From contig SPDT01000009.1 of NCBI GenBank assembly GCA_008477525.1, forward strand, positions 62,001 through 126,000: 64,000 nucleotides of DNA. Reading direction: 5' to 3'. Position 1 is the stretch's first letter, and each line of letters starts with the position of its first letter. A model generated the notes under the pieces. The model saw nothing but the letters and a program-made list of their open reading frames with translations, was not told where the DNA came from and made no database searches. The stretch comes from Hypomyces perniciosus (Eukaryota > Ascomycota > Sordariomycetes > Hypocreales > Hypocreaceae). Below are positions 22,083-32,414 of this stretch, piece by piece. The position numbers and the translations under genes are program-made.

Positions 22083-22469
22083 CTAGATAGTGCAACCAGC
22101 AGGTCCAGTTGGATTGAGTCCTGCTCCACAGCAAAACCTATGTTGGCCGTTGACCATAATGTTCAGGCACTGGTCACTCGTGATCCAAAACGATGCAGAA
22201 ACGCTCTCGCCGTTGCAGTTGAAGTTCTGAAAGCCGTCATTCCCTTGTGTCACCAGGCCAATCTTCTGCACGCAATCACCAGCGAGCTGAGGTCCGAAGC
22301 AATCCTGCGGGCCTCCATCAATGCTGAACTGAACAAAATGCTCAGGGATCGAGATAGTCTCGCCAAAACCAAGGGTCTGTGTAAGATCGTTTGAGGTACA
22401 GCTAATAGATCCTCCCAGAGCACCGCTAATAGCTGCGAGCAGTGACGCGGCGAAGAATGTGGACTTCAC
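22083..22469 (-). CDS. Small secreted eight-cysteine protein
   Basis: An uninterrupted 128-codon frame starts with a signal peptide (about residues 1-20, MKSTFFAASLLAAISGALGG). The mature protein has eight cysteines at residues 24, 57, 66, 85, 101, 113, 114 and 126, presumably four disulfides. The spacing C-x32-C-x8-C-x18-C-x15-C-x11-CC-x11-C does not fit the hydrophobin order (C-CC-C-C-CC-C). A short hydrophobic/polar alternation and several Gly-Asn turns suggest a compact beta-rich fold. No family is recognised; it is a plausible extracellular effector or competition protein. A TATA-like run lies about 150 bp upstream. Nearby repeats are AT-rich, whereas this frame is not. Confidence 0.75.
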   Translation of the reverse strand: MKSTFFAASLLAAISGALGGSISCTSNDLTQTLGFGETISIPEHFVQFSIDGGPQDCFGPQLAGDCVQKIGLVTQGNDGFQNFNCNGESVSASFWITSDQCLNIMVNGQHRFCCGAGLNPTGPAGCTI

Positions 22470-22607
22470 AGTTCCCTGTAGGAGAGGTGACTGAGTAGAA
22501 TAAAAGGATAGTGTGTTAAGATATTTGTAATAACGTGTTTGTTGAGTGGTGTTGTCGATCGGGATTGCTGAGCTTGGAATGCCCAGGTGTCTTTGCGTGG
22601 TGGGAAG

Positions 22608-22625
22608 AAGATTTATATATATACT
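22608..22625 (-). promoter_or_regulatory. Likely TATA box of the secreted-protein gene
   Basis: The run atttatatatatactgc lies 140-155 bp upstream of the start at 22469, reading as gcagtatatatataaat on the minus strand. Confidence 0.5.
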
Positions 22626-22749
22626 GCTTAGGTAAGAGTAGCGACTACCCTTACTGCCCCAGGACTAAAGTGAGCATAGTATTTATAAGTAATATAGATA
22701 AGCACTAGGTATTGCTAGCTTTTGACCAAGATGGAAAAGAATAGTACGA

Positions 22750-22965
22750 GGAGGAACATAGCCTTTAATTCTTTAATCCTAGGGTACAGCATTTAGCGCG
22801 ACACCATGCCAGCCACACCTTCAACCCCAAGGTACAAAAACTCTTTAAAGTAGGGTACAAGACTAGCGTAGACCAGATATAGAGCTTTTATAGAATTATT
22901 ACCCTATATATTCTGGGTCTAACCTGATGCCCAAGCGCTAGTTTCCCTCTGACTATCAATTACAA
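22750..22965. repeat. Decayed third copy of the 23-bp-minisatellite repeat
   Basis: Contains two or three diverged units (caaccccaaggtacaaaaac and similar) followed by a terminus resembling 811-850. Confidence 0.5.
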
Positions 22966-22969
22966 ATTC

Positions 22970-23330
22970 TCTAGTGATCTCGCATAATACCCCGTGTTTA
23001 TAGCAATATTAATAGCTGTCGGGAAATCCAATAGCCGTCGGGGAAATCTGGGCGCCATATCGTGTAGGGCAGCGGTGCATCAATCAGTGGCCCAAAAGGT
23101 CTCGGCTAGCTGACGGTCAACGTCATGATGAAGGTCGGGCTTGAAGAAGCCTGTAGACCAAGGTCAAACCTGACCCGGAAGGTCCGGGCTTGAAGATAAC
23201 TGAAGGCGAAGGTCTGGATTGGGCCAAGTCATCGTCGGCCTTCCATCGTTCCTCTAGCTGGGTTTTCACGTCGACCCACTGGGTAACACCCACCTGTATG
23301 TCCTTTATGTAGGGAGGAGCTAAACGGCGA
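22970..23330 (-). repeat. Third, internally deleted copy of the duplicated upstream DNA
   Basis: Read in reverse, 22975-23080 matches 6300-6410, and 23082-23235 matches about 5455-5615. The roughly 650 bp between them in the full copies is missing. It shares only the part outside the MFS gene, so this stretch was already a mobile or dispersed repeat. Confidence 0.8.
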
Positions 23331-24500
23331 GGATGAATCACGGCCTACGAACGTGGTAACAGGCGCTAGGGAATCTATCGGGCTATATATTGTGACACTT
23401 GCATATGTGCAAATCCATTGGGTAGAGGCTGGGGATTGGAATGGTGCTTCGGCAATCAGATCAGCCTTGTTTACTTCAAGTCTCCCTTTCGAGTTAAGGA
23501 GGAAAGGCCAGCTGCAATCTTCGCCGGTTTCTGAGCATGTCGGATTGGTCGCCGATTACAAGGTAGGTAGGAGCCACGATCGTCCCCTTAGGGCAATCGG
23601 CTAGATTGGATTCGCCGAATCCGCGGGAAGGCAACACGTTACGCCACTTGCAGATAACGTTATGTGTACGAAGTATGTTAGTTGTCTACACCATTCCCAG
23701 CATTATACTATGGTCTAGTAGTGAGGTTTCCAGGCCTGACATAAAATTGGATCGGCTGTATCTCTATATTGGTCAATCTACCTCTTCTTCCACAGTAACA
23801 AGTACATAGCTTTGCGGCAGAATAGCTAGCTGCTCTGAACGCGGGCGGGATTTTCAGGTACGGTAATGTGCCTCTCCTGGCTCTCCGATTCTGGAAGGCT
23901 GTATCACGTCTATGTCGGGGTTTGTGGGCGTCAGATGCGGTGGGTCTAGACAACATAAACGGTCCAAATATCGTAACACCCGAGTCGTCCCGATCCCTCT
24001 AGCCGCAAGAGGGGCGCTCGGGTGATGAAGTGGAGGTGGATCTCGGGAACCCGGATGCACGGTACTCCGTACCATTGACCGACGACCTGATACACTCTCG
24101 GTTGGTCGCCGAAGCTTCGGACCGTGCGAAAAGGGGTCGCCGAATGCACTGTATTGTTGGTGTAGTCGGGTTGCATAGAACGCGCTACAGACCTAAGTGA
24201 ATCTAGCGTAGGAAAGATGCTGGCTTTAGTGATGCCTAGAGATAAGGAGCGCCTTTAATACAACCATGGTGTAGGTAAGGTAGGCTGGGTAAAATTCAGA
24301 TATAGCGGGGAGTCCGTAGCCTTAAATATGGACTAGCAGCTTCAACTTGTCAGTGGTTTTAGGACTTAAGACTTCGGTTAGCAGGATTCATACCCCCAAA
24401 ATCTCGTATTTACGGTATTTAGAGAAACGTATTCCGACAACAGTATTGCGCAAGGCTTTGAACTAAATGATAGCTTGTAATTATAGGGTTCTATAGCTTA
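23331..24500. other. No gene recognised
   Basis: Several 65-83-codon frames occur on both strands. None has a start, splice pattern or motif I can support. The composition, less AT-rich than the repeats, leaves room for a decayed gene. Confidence 0.3.
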
Positions 24501-24539
24501 TATTATTGGTAACCTCAGGAGACTATTCTTAGATTTTGC

Positions 24540-25115
24540 CCGCTTAAGAACCGCTGATTAGATGTAATTGTAAGGCTGAACTCTTTCTGGTAAAGTGGTT
24601 TTAATGTCAGAATCGGTGTAAGACAGCACAAAGCAGGTATCGAGCCCTTCTTCGGTATCTCCACGACGATCATCATATGCATGTCAGCGACAGCGTTGCC
24701 GTATAGGGACAAGTCGTACGGAATTAAGTTCGTACAGAATTAAGTCAACCATCAGGGGACTTACAATGCGGGCCACCAAAGGCCAGATAGCCGGGGCTCA
24801 TGTAAAGCAGGTCAAGGTGGCTTTCCCGCCTCGACAACAGCTCGGAGACCAAATCGGCATTGCGTACCAGTGAAACGTCGGCCTCGATAAAAGCAATTAA
24901 GGCTGCAGGATTAATGGCCTGCAACTCCAGAAGGATAGGGGAGAATTGCCTCTCGGACCTGCCGACGACGTATAGGCGAGGGCCTTAAGCCTGGCGTTTA
25001 TGGATCTGAGCGTGGCGAGGCCGATGCTACGTGTCCCGCCGACGAAGAGGGCGACAAGGCCTTCAAGGCAATCCTTAAGGGCCTCATTGTGAGCGAGAAC
25101 TGTGCTGAACGATAC
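24540..25115 (-). pseudogene. Short-chain dehydrogenase/reductase-like pseudogene
   Basis: The minus strand reads a Rossmann start, ALFVGGTRSIGLATL (about 25040-25085), in which the glycine pattern marks the NAD(P) site. A one-frame shift near 25000 follows, then a second strand with RLYVVGRSERQFSPILLEL, an acidic IEADVSLV stretch and LDLLYMSPGYLAFGG (about 24765-24985). A GTAAGT donor and a later segment with GLDTCFVLSYT complete it. The arrangement is that of NAD(P)-dependent short-chain reductases often found beside biosynthetic genes. The frameshift within the nucleotide-binding domain and the loss of the C-terminal part make it non-functional. Confidence 0.7.
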
Positions 25116-25704
25116 TATAATTTATATGAAATTGCGAATAATGCAATAGAGAGGGCCTCCAGACGTTATGGGCGCACCTTATACTTGAGATATGCCAAGC
25201 CCGCCGCTATCTGTCTGTGGCTTAACAGAGTGCTTTCCTAAATAGGCTAATAGGGGAGTGACCAAGTTTTAGCATGTACTCTATTAATAATGCTACTCTA
25301 TGCTCATACATGCTTAGTTTCTCCATAACCTCCCCCCCCCCCCCCCCCGGTTATGCGGTCTGATCCTTTGTTAATTTATAAGCCTTACCAAACTGCAGTG
25401 ACTCGAGTGGAACAGCAAATCTATTACGTTATCATTCCTTTAATTTATACGTATGTAGTATTGTTCAAGAGTTAAAAATGGATCCTTCCATGGAACATAA
25501 CCGTACAGCCCGATAACATGATCGAATTTTCCAGGGTTTTATGGTATAGCTAGCTAACTAACTCATAGATGTGAATGGTTTTACTCCTTACAGAGTACAT
25601 ATAGTAAACACAAATTTCACTAAAGTTTCTGTTGTTTATTCCCTCTTACTACTTTTATATTTTCTTCCAGTGAGGTAAAAAAGCCAAAGCAAATAAATAT
25701 AACT
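25116..25704. other. Spacer with poly-C tract
   Basis: No gene is seen. About 18 consecutive C residues lie at 25330-25348. Confidence 0.6.
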
Positions 25705-26215
25705 ATGCCCCAAGCAACGCAGAGCGCGATCAAGGTGTGAGGCACTGGCAGTGTGCAGCTCGTAAACGATAATCCCGTTCCCAGTCCACGCGCCGGTAAG
25801 GTTCTCGTTTAGGTTATCTGCGTCAGCATCAACCCTTACGACTGGAAAGTGCTTGACATATCCCCTTCTGTCGGCTTGACGTAGGGATGTGACTTTGCTG
25901 GCAAGGTCGTAGCGATTGGCAGTGGGATCATAAGCGACTTGCGTCCCGGTGACCATGTCTGTAGTGGGAGCGAAGGCGCATTCGCCGAGTTCATGATCGT
26001 GCCAGAAGGACTCATCTACAAGCTGCCTTCTGGTATAGCCTTTAAAGAGGGTGCAACACTTAGAGTTGGCTTATTTACGATTGGCCTCTCACTTTACTAT
26101 TTCTTGAACGTCCTATTGCCATTCTCTGCTGAGCCGCAACCTAGGCAATATGTTCTTATCTACGGCGGAGGGACAACTATAGGCTCTCTGGCCATCCAGG
26201 CCTTGAAACAGTAAG
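25705..26215 (+). pseudogene. Zinc-type alcohol dehydrogenase / enoyl reductase-like pseudogene
   Basis: From ATG 25705 the frame follows the N-terminal GroES-like domain of medium-chain reductases: an early VNDNPVPSPRAGKVLV stretch, VSINPYDWKVLD, GCDFAGKVVAIGSG and LRPGDHVCS, then GAFAEFMIVPEGLIYKLPSG. A nucleotide-binding start, VLIYGGGTTIGSLAIQALK, ends the reading at 26215. Fungal members include trans-acting enoyl reductases and quinone-type oxidoreductases. Three in-frame stops interrupt the first half: a TGA after residue 11, then TAG before the VICVSINPYDW region, and TAG before GCDFAG. The C-terminal half is absent because the paralogous M20 fragment joins here. It is clearly a dead, truncated gene. 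Confidence 0.8.
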
Positions 26216-26220
26216 CATTC

Positions 26221-26488
26221 ACGGACCACGGGTCATCCTCAAGCTCGGTGGATATGGTAGGGACGTGCACTGCCTTCGCCAAACGACGTACTTGTGTCGA
26301 ACGAACTGCAGGATCTTTGAGAAAGTTGACCGATGGAGAGAGCCCATCTTAGGAGTGACCTTGGCTGCCAAAAGACAGACATTGTCAGGGGAACTGTGCT
26401 CGGGCTGTTTCAACGAAATCTGACTGGGAGATAGCTCTGAGCCGCCACCAGATTAGAGCAGGCCCAACAATGTAGAAGAGATACGCAT
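26221..26488 (-). pseudogene. 5' stump of an M20 peptidase gene (unit 1)
   Basis: The minus strand parallels the first exon of the intact M20 gene at 47790-49544, beginning MRISSTLLGLL at 26488. A TAA follows where the intact copy has a tyrosine, then a stretch equivalent to QPQQSSLEDVCPLAAKV and the segment ending before DPWSDY. Everything beyond, including the metal-binding core, is missing at 26221, where the reductase pseudogene abuts. It lies divergently from the MFS gene at 27022, as in unit 2, so it identifies the unit as a paralogous cluster that lost its peptidase. Confidence 0.85.
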
Positions 26489-27021
26489 TTTACCGACTTT
26501 CTTAGGATGTTGGTGTTGAGCTGGCTGCTCGGTGGCGGATGAAGAGGAATTGACTTAGGCCAGTCCGGACTAGTCCAGAGGCGACGATTGAGGCATCCAG
26601 GATATCTTCCTCTGCTCCGTGATTCCGCTGAACGTATCTTCTTCCGCTCAATCGTTCCGCAGGGTTTACATGCCCGCTGCTAGCCGACTCTTTTGTAGCA
26701 CTACCATGTCATCGTTCGGCGTTGGTCGCCCGACGCCGGCCAACGGTGTGGCTGGTACACAACCCCGACCCCGAACCACACCCCCACTTGGCTTATCGGC
26801 TCCATTCTGCGCGTGGCTTCTCCACACCATGTCCCCCGCCAACAACTGCGCATACATATGTACTACCGGGGTGCCATTGTTGATCATGTTCCCCCAGAGT
26901 CTACAGTCTTCCCCGGATTCTATAGTTTTCCCCAGACTCCACAGACTTAGTCCTGTCAACATCTTTTCTTCTGAACCTTGCTTGCAACATTTCTCCAACA
27001 CCGGAACCCGACATCGACAAG

Positions 27022-28860
27022 ATGGCCGAGGAAAAGACTCAAGATGTATCCGCCAAAGTGGACTTCGAGGACCTCGACCGCAAGGATGGGTCTCGAGATG
27101 AAGGGACTATCCATGCCCTCACTCCTGAGGAAGAGAAGAAGCTTGTTCGGAAAATAGATGTGCAGTGAGTATAGCGAATGGCCTTCTTTGGATCGTTGGC
27201 TCACATTGTCCAGCCTCATGCCCATCATGTTCGTGTCCTACATCCTCCAGTACATAGACAAGACAAGCCTTGCCAATAGCGCAATTCTTGGCTTGGGGTC
27301 TGACTTGGTAGGGACTCATCGACCCACGACGGTCTGCCGTGTCCACTGACTCCTTCCAGCACCTGGTAGGCCAACAGTACAGTTGGTCATCGGGCATGTT
27401 TTACATTGGCTACCTGGCTGCTTCCTACCCCATTAGCCTGGGATTCGTCAAGTTTCCGCTGGGAAAATATCTTAGTCTTCTCATGTGCATCGTCTCTCTG
27501 TGCCTTGCGTGTCATAATCCTAACGCTTCGCCAGTGTCTTGTGGGGCATTACACTTACTCTCCACGCAGTCGCCAAAGACTACGCCGGCCTCATGGTTCT
27601 TCGCACGTTGCTAGGTGTCTTTGAAAGTGCCATCAGCCCTGGATTTTCCTTGATCACGTCGACGTGGTATACTCCAAATGAGCATGTTTCACGACACTCG
27701 ATCTGGTTTTCAGGAAATGCTATCGGAGGCATAATCGGATCGTTAATTGCCTACGGCATCGTGTTCTATCATGGCACTTTGGCGAAATGGAAGGTAAGGA
27801 ACCTACAATTTGATGGCCGAAGAAGCTTCTTTATGACTTGCTAATCGCCACTTTATAGATCCTTTTCTTGGTTCTCGGACTCGTCACAACTGCGTGGGGT
27901 GTGTTTCTCTTCTTTTTCTTGCCGGATTCTCCCTTGAATGCGAGATTCCTGACGCCTTCGCAACGGAATTTCGCATCGCTTCGGCCCAAGAAGTTCTTGC
28001 ACACAACCCAAACCAGAAAGTGGGACCAAGAACAGTTCATCGAGACTCTGAAGGACGTAAAGACGTGGTGGGTTATGTTTTACGCCTTTGTCACCAGTGT
28101 GCCAAACGGGGGTATATCAAGTGTGAGCGGCCTCTTGTTCTACCTGTACAATTCGATGACTTAACTAATAGTATTATGCAGTTCCAAACTCTCATTATCC
28201 AGGGCTTTGGATATACTGTGCCCCAGACTATTCTTATGAATATGCCCGCGTATGGATTCCAATTTGTTGCCGTCGTCCTAGCCGCGGTGGCCACTTCGTT
28301 CCTCCGGAAATCTCGCCTTATCGCACTGGCCGTGGTGTTCACAATCACCCTCGCGGGCGCTCTCATGCTTAAGCTACTTCCAACATACGAAAAGCTTTCC
28401 CGACTGGCGGGCTTTTGGCTCTCGACTATGCTTGCGCCGTTCTTCCCGCTGTTGCTCTCCCTCTGTGCTAGTAACACTGCCGGTTTCACGAAAAAGTCCG
28501 TCACCTTCGCCATGTTATTTGTGGGCTACTGTGTCGGAAACTTTGTCGGCCCGCAATTCTTCATCAGCACCGAAGCTCCAGGGTACAAGGTGAGTATTCA
28601 AACTCTACAACTAGCTCCAACACTGCTGACCAAGTATGTAGACCGCATGGACGGAAATTCTGTCCTGTTTTGCCATCTGTATCCTGTTCCCCGTCATAAT
28701 GCGGGTTTACTTGGCCTGGGAGAACAAACGACGCGACGAGGCCCAGGGCTTCCATATCGATCCCGAAGAATCTCGACATGTGGATCTGGACCAGGATATG
28801 GACCTGGCTACGTTGGATGAGACTGACTGGAAGAACCCTAGCTTCAGATATATAGTGTAG
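27022..28860 (+). CDS. Dal5-type (allantoate permease family) MFS transporter, unit 1
   Basis: Seven exons give an open 503-residue product: 27022-27164, 27214-27307, 27360-27484, 27535-27793, 27859-28122, 28182-28589 and 28642-28860. All introns have GT...AG ends and lengths of 49-65 bp. A charged N-terminus (KVDFEDLDRKDGS) is followed by about twelve hydrophobic segments. YIDKTSLANSAILGLGSDL and GQQYSWSSGMFYIGYLAASYP are typical of the anion:cation symporter branch that includes yeast Dal5 and Tna1. The C-terminus is hydrophilic and acidic. These proteins import organic anions, ureides, vitamins or peptides across the plasma membrane with protons. The gene diverges from an M20 stump and is followed tail to tail by a carboxylesterase. 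No inactivating change is seen. Confidence 0.9.
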
Positions 28861-29479
28861 ATTTGACTTTCACCTCAGCAACTAGAATTGTCCAGAGAGT
28901 AGTTTGGAGAGTATATTCTAGTTGACTAGGAAATGTTGAATTGAACATGGAGAATTTGGGCTCAAACAAGTGTACGGGGGTATGTTAGGGGGTGTGATGG
29001 CGGGGTCCTGGAGCTCATAGGGCTAAGGCCTGCCGGGGTCCCCGTTAGCGGCTGGACTAGGCGCAGGCAAGCTCCATTAGCGCATTTATTTAGTGAGGCC
29101 GCGGGGAACTCAGCCTCTAGAATTTCCTGCGACCCGTTGTAGTGGAGGTTAATACCCAGTTCCGCAATGCATGCATAAACTGACACTCACTCTTTCAATA
29201 CTCGTGGCCTACTAGTAGTAGTAGTGTTATGTCGACTCATTGTAGATCACATCTTACAAGCTGATGGCGTCATGTCACCGGTAACAGAAACGCATGAGCC
29301 AGTCAGTCAAGTGAATAACAGTGCAAGTTTTTTTAACTTCGAAGAGAAACTTCCGTACATCCCAACGACCAAACACAATCTCCGAACGAGTCATACCCCC
29401 AATCTTGAATCAGGCCTTGCAAACAACTCCGCAAACCCCAGTCGCCCCGCTCCCGGCGACCCCGCACGAAACGGTCTTC
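28861..29479. other. Intergenic region between convergent genes
   Basis: Lies between the ends of the MFS and carboxylesterase genes. The part from 28975 to 29185 is GC-richer than its surroundings. No gene is seen. Confidence 0.4.
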
Positions 29480-31344
29480 TCAGTAGGAATGCTTGCTCTT
29501 GACCGTAGCCCTGCTCTGAGCCGTAGCAAAAGCATTCTTCCACACGTCACAAAGCTTCTTGCTCACCTCGGTATCCTGAATCAACTCGAACCCTCTGTCA
29601 GTGACATTCAACGTGTTTCCTGGCTGTTCCGAAGTTGGGTTCGACACAAGTGGCCACTCGATGGTGTCCGTCTTGTTTCTCAGAGTATTCGGGTCCCCTG
29701 TGAGGGCGTGGCTGGTAAAGTATGAGCTGTACGCGGGGTATAGTGGAACAGGAGAAGGGTAAATCCGGGGTTCATAAAAGATTGCAGCAATGTCGGAGCC
29801 ATGTGTTGCGCTGCCGACCGAGTACTGAGCCAGGTAGGCGCGGCCCGCGTACGCTTCGACTAAGTCGCGGGCATTGCACTTGATAAGCAAGTCAGCGAGG
29901 ACGATAGAGGTGAATTGTTCTTCCGTGGCCTGCGGAGGGGCGGGGTGGTAGGAGTTGATGATTTCTGCGACAAGGTCCGAGTTGTTTGGTGGAAAGGCGT
30001 CCCCAACAACCTCGTTCAAAAACCCATCTGGAAAGGGACTTGGCACGAAGATTGCACCTTCATCGGCAACATGCGTCACTATGAGGGACTGAAGGGATTT
30101 CCAGTAGTTTTCTGGACACAGTTAGTGACTCATCCAATATCTGCAAAGCCGTCTGTCATACATACCGGACGCGAACTGTAAACGGGGTGCCCCTAGAATG
30201 AGCTTACCATCAGGTACTGGGGCCCAGATGATATCATTCAGCTCGAAATTGGTATCAGCCAAGAACGTCGAGTTCAATTGCCGCAGACACTTCAAGCCCT
30301 GGTCCTTGCAGCCCACGGCGGCCGTGAACTCCTGATATTCGTCCTCCGCGCTGCCCGATCCGTCGACTCTCGGTTCGAAACCAGGACTCATCGCGATGGC
30401 GCGGTGGAACAAAGGATCCAGCTTTCCGCCTTCGAGAACGAGGTGATGTAGGATCGATCCGCCTCCGGCTGATTCGCCCCACGCGCTGACATTAGAAGCA
30501 TCGCCGTCCACAAGGTGGATGTAGTCTTGTACCCATTGGAATGCCGCCCGCTGGTCGTACAACCCGAGGTTTGGAATACCTTCCTTTTCAAAGGTCGTAC
30601 CAGCCAGGAAGCCAAATGCACCGAGCTAAGATATTACTGCGTTAGTTTCGTGGGCTGAGGGGCTGTGCGTAGACATTTCGTACACGGTAGTTCGGGATGA
30701 CCACGATGGCGTCACTATTGGCTTCCCGAACAATGGCTTTGCCATCGTAGAGACCAAAAGAGACTGCTTGGTCCTTTGAGCCGAGGACATATCTATATGT
30801 GGATGTTATGGCCTGGTGAGTTGAGTGTTTAGAAAGGCACTTACGCTCCACCATAAATCCATACGATGATAGGCAGCTTCTTCGTCGTCTGCTTACGTAT
30901 AACCTTGCCTGGAACGTAGAGGTCGAGGAAGAGACAGTCTGCTCTCTGTGAATTAATATCTATATGCTGTCTTGGAGTAAGCTGGTTCTTACCTTCACTC
31001 TGAACGGCATTTATCGTAAAATTGGTCCCGTTTGCATTGGGAAGGACCTCGCTTGTGGAACCTGGAAGGCCAGGCAGAGCTCGCCCTTGGAAGCATTGTG
31101 GCCCGTAAGACCCATCCTGTATGCCTTCAACGGGCTGAGGAGGGGCAGGTTTGGAGAATCGAAGGTTTCCAGTGGGAGGGGCAGCGAAGCGTATGTTGCG
31201 GAAGGTGTAGACGTCCGTGGTGTTGTCATAGACAGCCCGCCAGCGTCCGTATGGAAGAGTGATGACGGGAAGTTGGTCTTGAGTCGGGTGACAGATAGCA
31301 AGAGTTAACCCGACGGAAAAGGAGAATAGTGTAAGAAACTGCAT
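29480..31344 (-). CDS. Secreted type-B carboxylesterase, unit 1
   Basis: Five exons (31344-30993, 30938-30845, 30792-30684, 30625-30166, 30111-29480) join into an open 548-residue product. A signal peptide (MQFLTLFSFSVGLTLA) is followed by the alpha/beta-hydrolase features of this family. FRNIRFAAPPTGNLRF lies near the N-terminus, DCLFLDLYVP and the oxyanion-hole IYGGA come next, and the nucleophile elbow WGESAGGG places the serine at about residue 237. A glutamate in VADEGAIF (about 356) and a histidine in ATHGSD (about 442) complete the triad. Such enzymes cleave carboxylic esters outside the cell. Several N-glycosylation sites are present. It is the intact paralogue of the interrupted gene at 52515-57059. 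The substrate cannot be predicted. Confidence 0.92.
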
Positions 31345-32414
31345 TGTATTGACAGATTGGTGAAAAAATGTCACGACTCTGGCGTTTGGTGCATAGTAAA
31401 ATAAACCATTCGTCCGATTTTACATGAGAATCTGTCGCCTTTTAACCCCCAGCGACAATACGTACTACTCTCTTACCCCGTGTCTTCTCCAACCTCTCCC
31501 CACATCTGTTCATCCATCCCTTCCTCCATGCTATCTCCAAATTCAAAGCCGACAATGCCGACTATGGCGATGACACTGTGACAGCAACTATGATAGTGTA
31601 TCAAGACGATCAGGGGTCTCCGCAGGCTCCACACTAACACGGGCACAGAATTGCCCCAGGCTAACTACGGAGTAAATTACCTGGACCCCGTATCCGGAAA
31701 ATGCGGAGATAAGACACGCGTGATGGTGGGGCGTTGAGCTGTTGGCAAGCGGTTGACAATAAAACGGGTACCGCAACATTGATCCACACCACACAACACA
31801 ACACACACAAGCCGATGACATCAATGAATTACCCCCCTTTTAAGCAGCCAATTTCATCGAATTCTAGCTAATTCAATTTAATTTCTTTAGTCTAAGCCAA
31901 GATGACTGAAATCCACCACTATCATCACGATACCCCGAAGAAAGCTAGGGTTAAAGGCGCCCTTGCCTTTAAATATACCAGAACCTAGACAAATAACTTG
32001 CATAAACTGGCTGAAAGAAAGAAGCTAAAGCCGACTATACGTCTCCATATATAGGGCATCCTCTCTGAGAGGTAGGCTGCTTTCCTTATACGGAACTTAA
32101 TGATAGTGTAATCTATCTTAAACGGAGCTATATACTAAGTAATAGGAAGACGCTATTATAACTTCTAGAATAGAGTAGTAGTCGTTTCCATTAGAACAGT
32201 GCATGTATTCCAGTCAATCTATTTATACCTATTTATGAATCTATTACATTAATATCTATTGATAGACCCATGTAATTATCAACTCATTATTATATGCATT
32301 TATCTTAAATGCCATACTCTCCTCGATAATCAATACTCATACACCTCGGTATTATAGTATTAATTATCATCTACCACTTAATCTCTATATAGCCAGCGCC
32401 GAAATGAGTCATAT
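31345..32414. other. Intergenic region
   Basis: Holds the promoter of the carboxylesterase on its left and the 3' flank of the MCT-type gene on its right. A CA-rich stretch lies at 31788-31810. No gene is seen. Confidence 0.45.

Noticed and set aside
22083..22469. Hydrophobin
   Set aside because: Eight cysteines are present but the spacing lacks the first CC pair and the order C-CC-C-C-CC-C.
25636..25956. Minus-strand 106-codon frame
   Set aside because: It lies antisense to the reductase pseudogene, whose plus-strand family motifs are clear.
1..26000. Starship giant transposon, suggested by a ferric reductase and an NLR-like relic among repeats
   Set aside because: No tyrosine-recombinase captain (DUF3435-type) gene or element boundary is visible in the window; the two cargo-type genes are both dead and common elsewhere.
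29321..29725. Plus-strand 134-codon frame
   Set aside because: It lies antisense to the last exon of the intact carboxylesterase.
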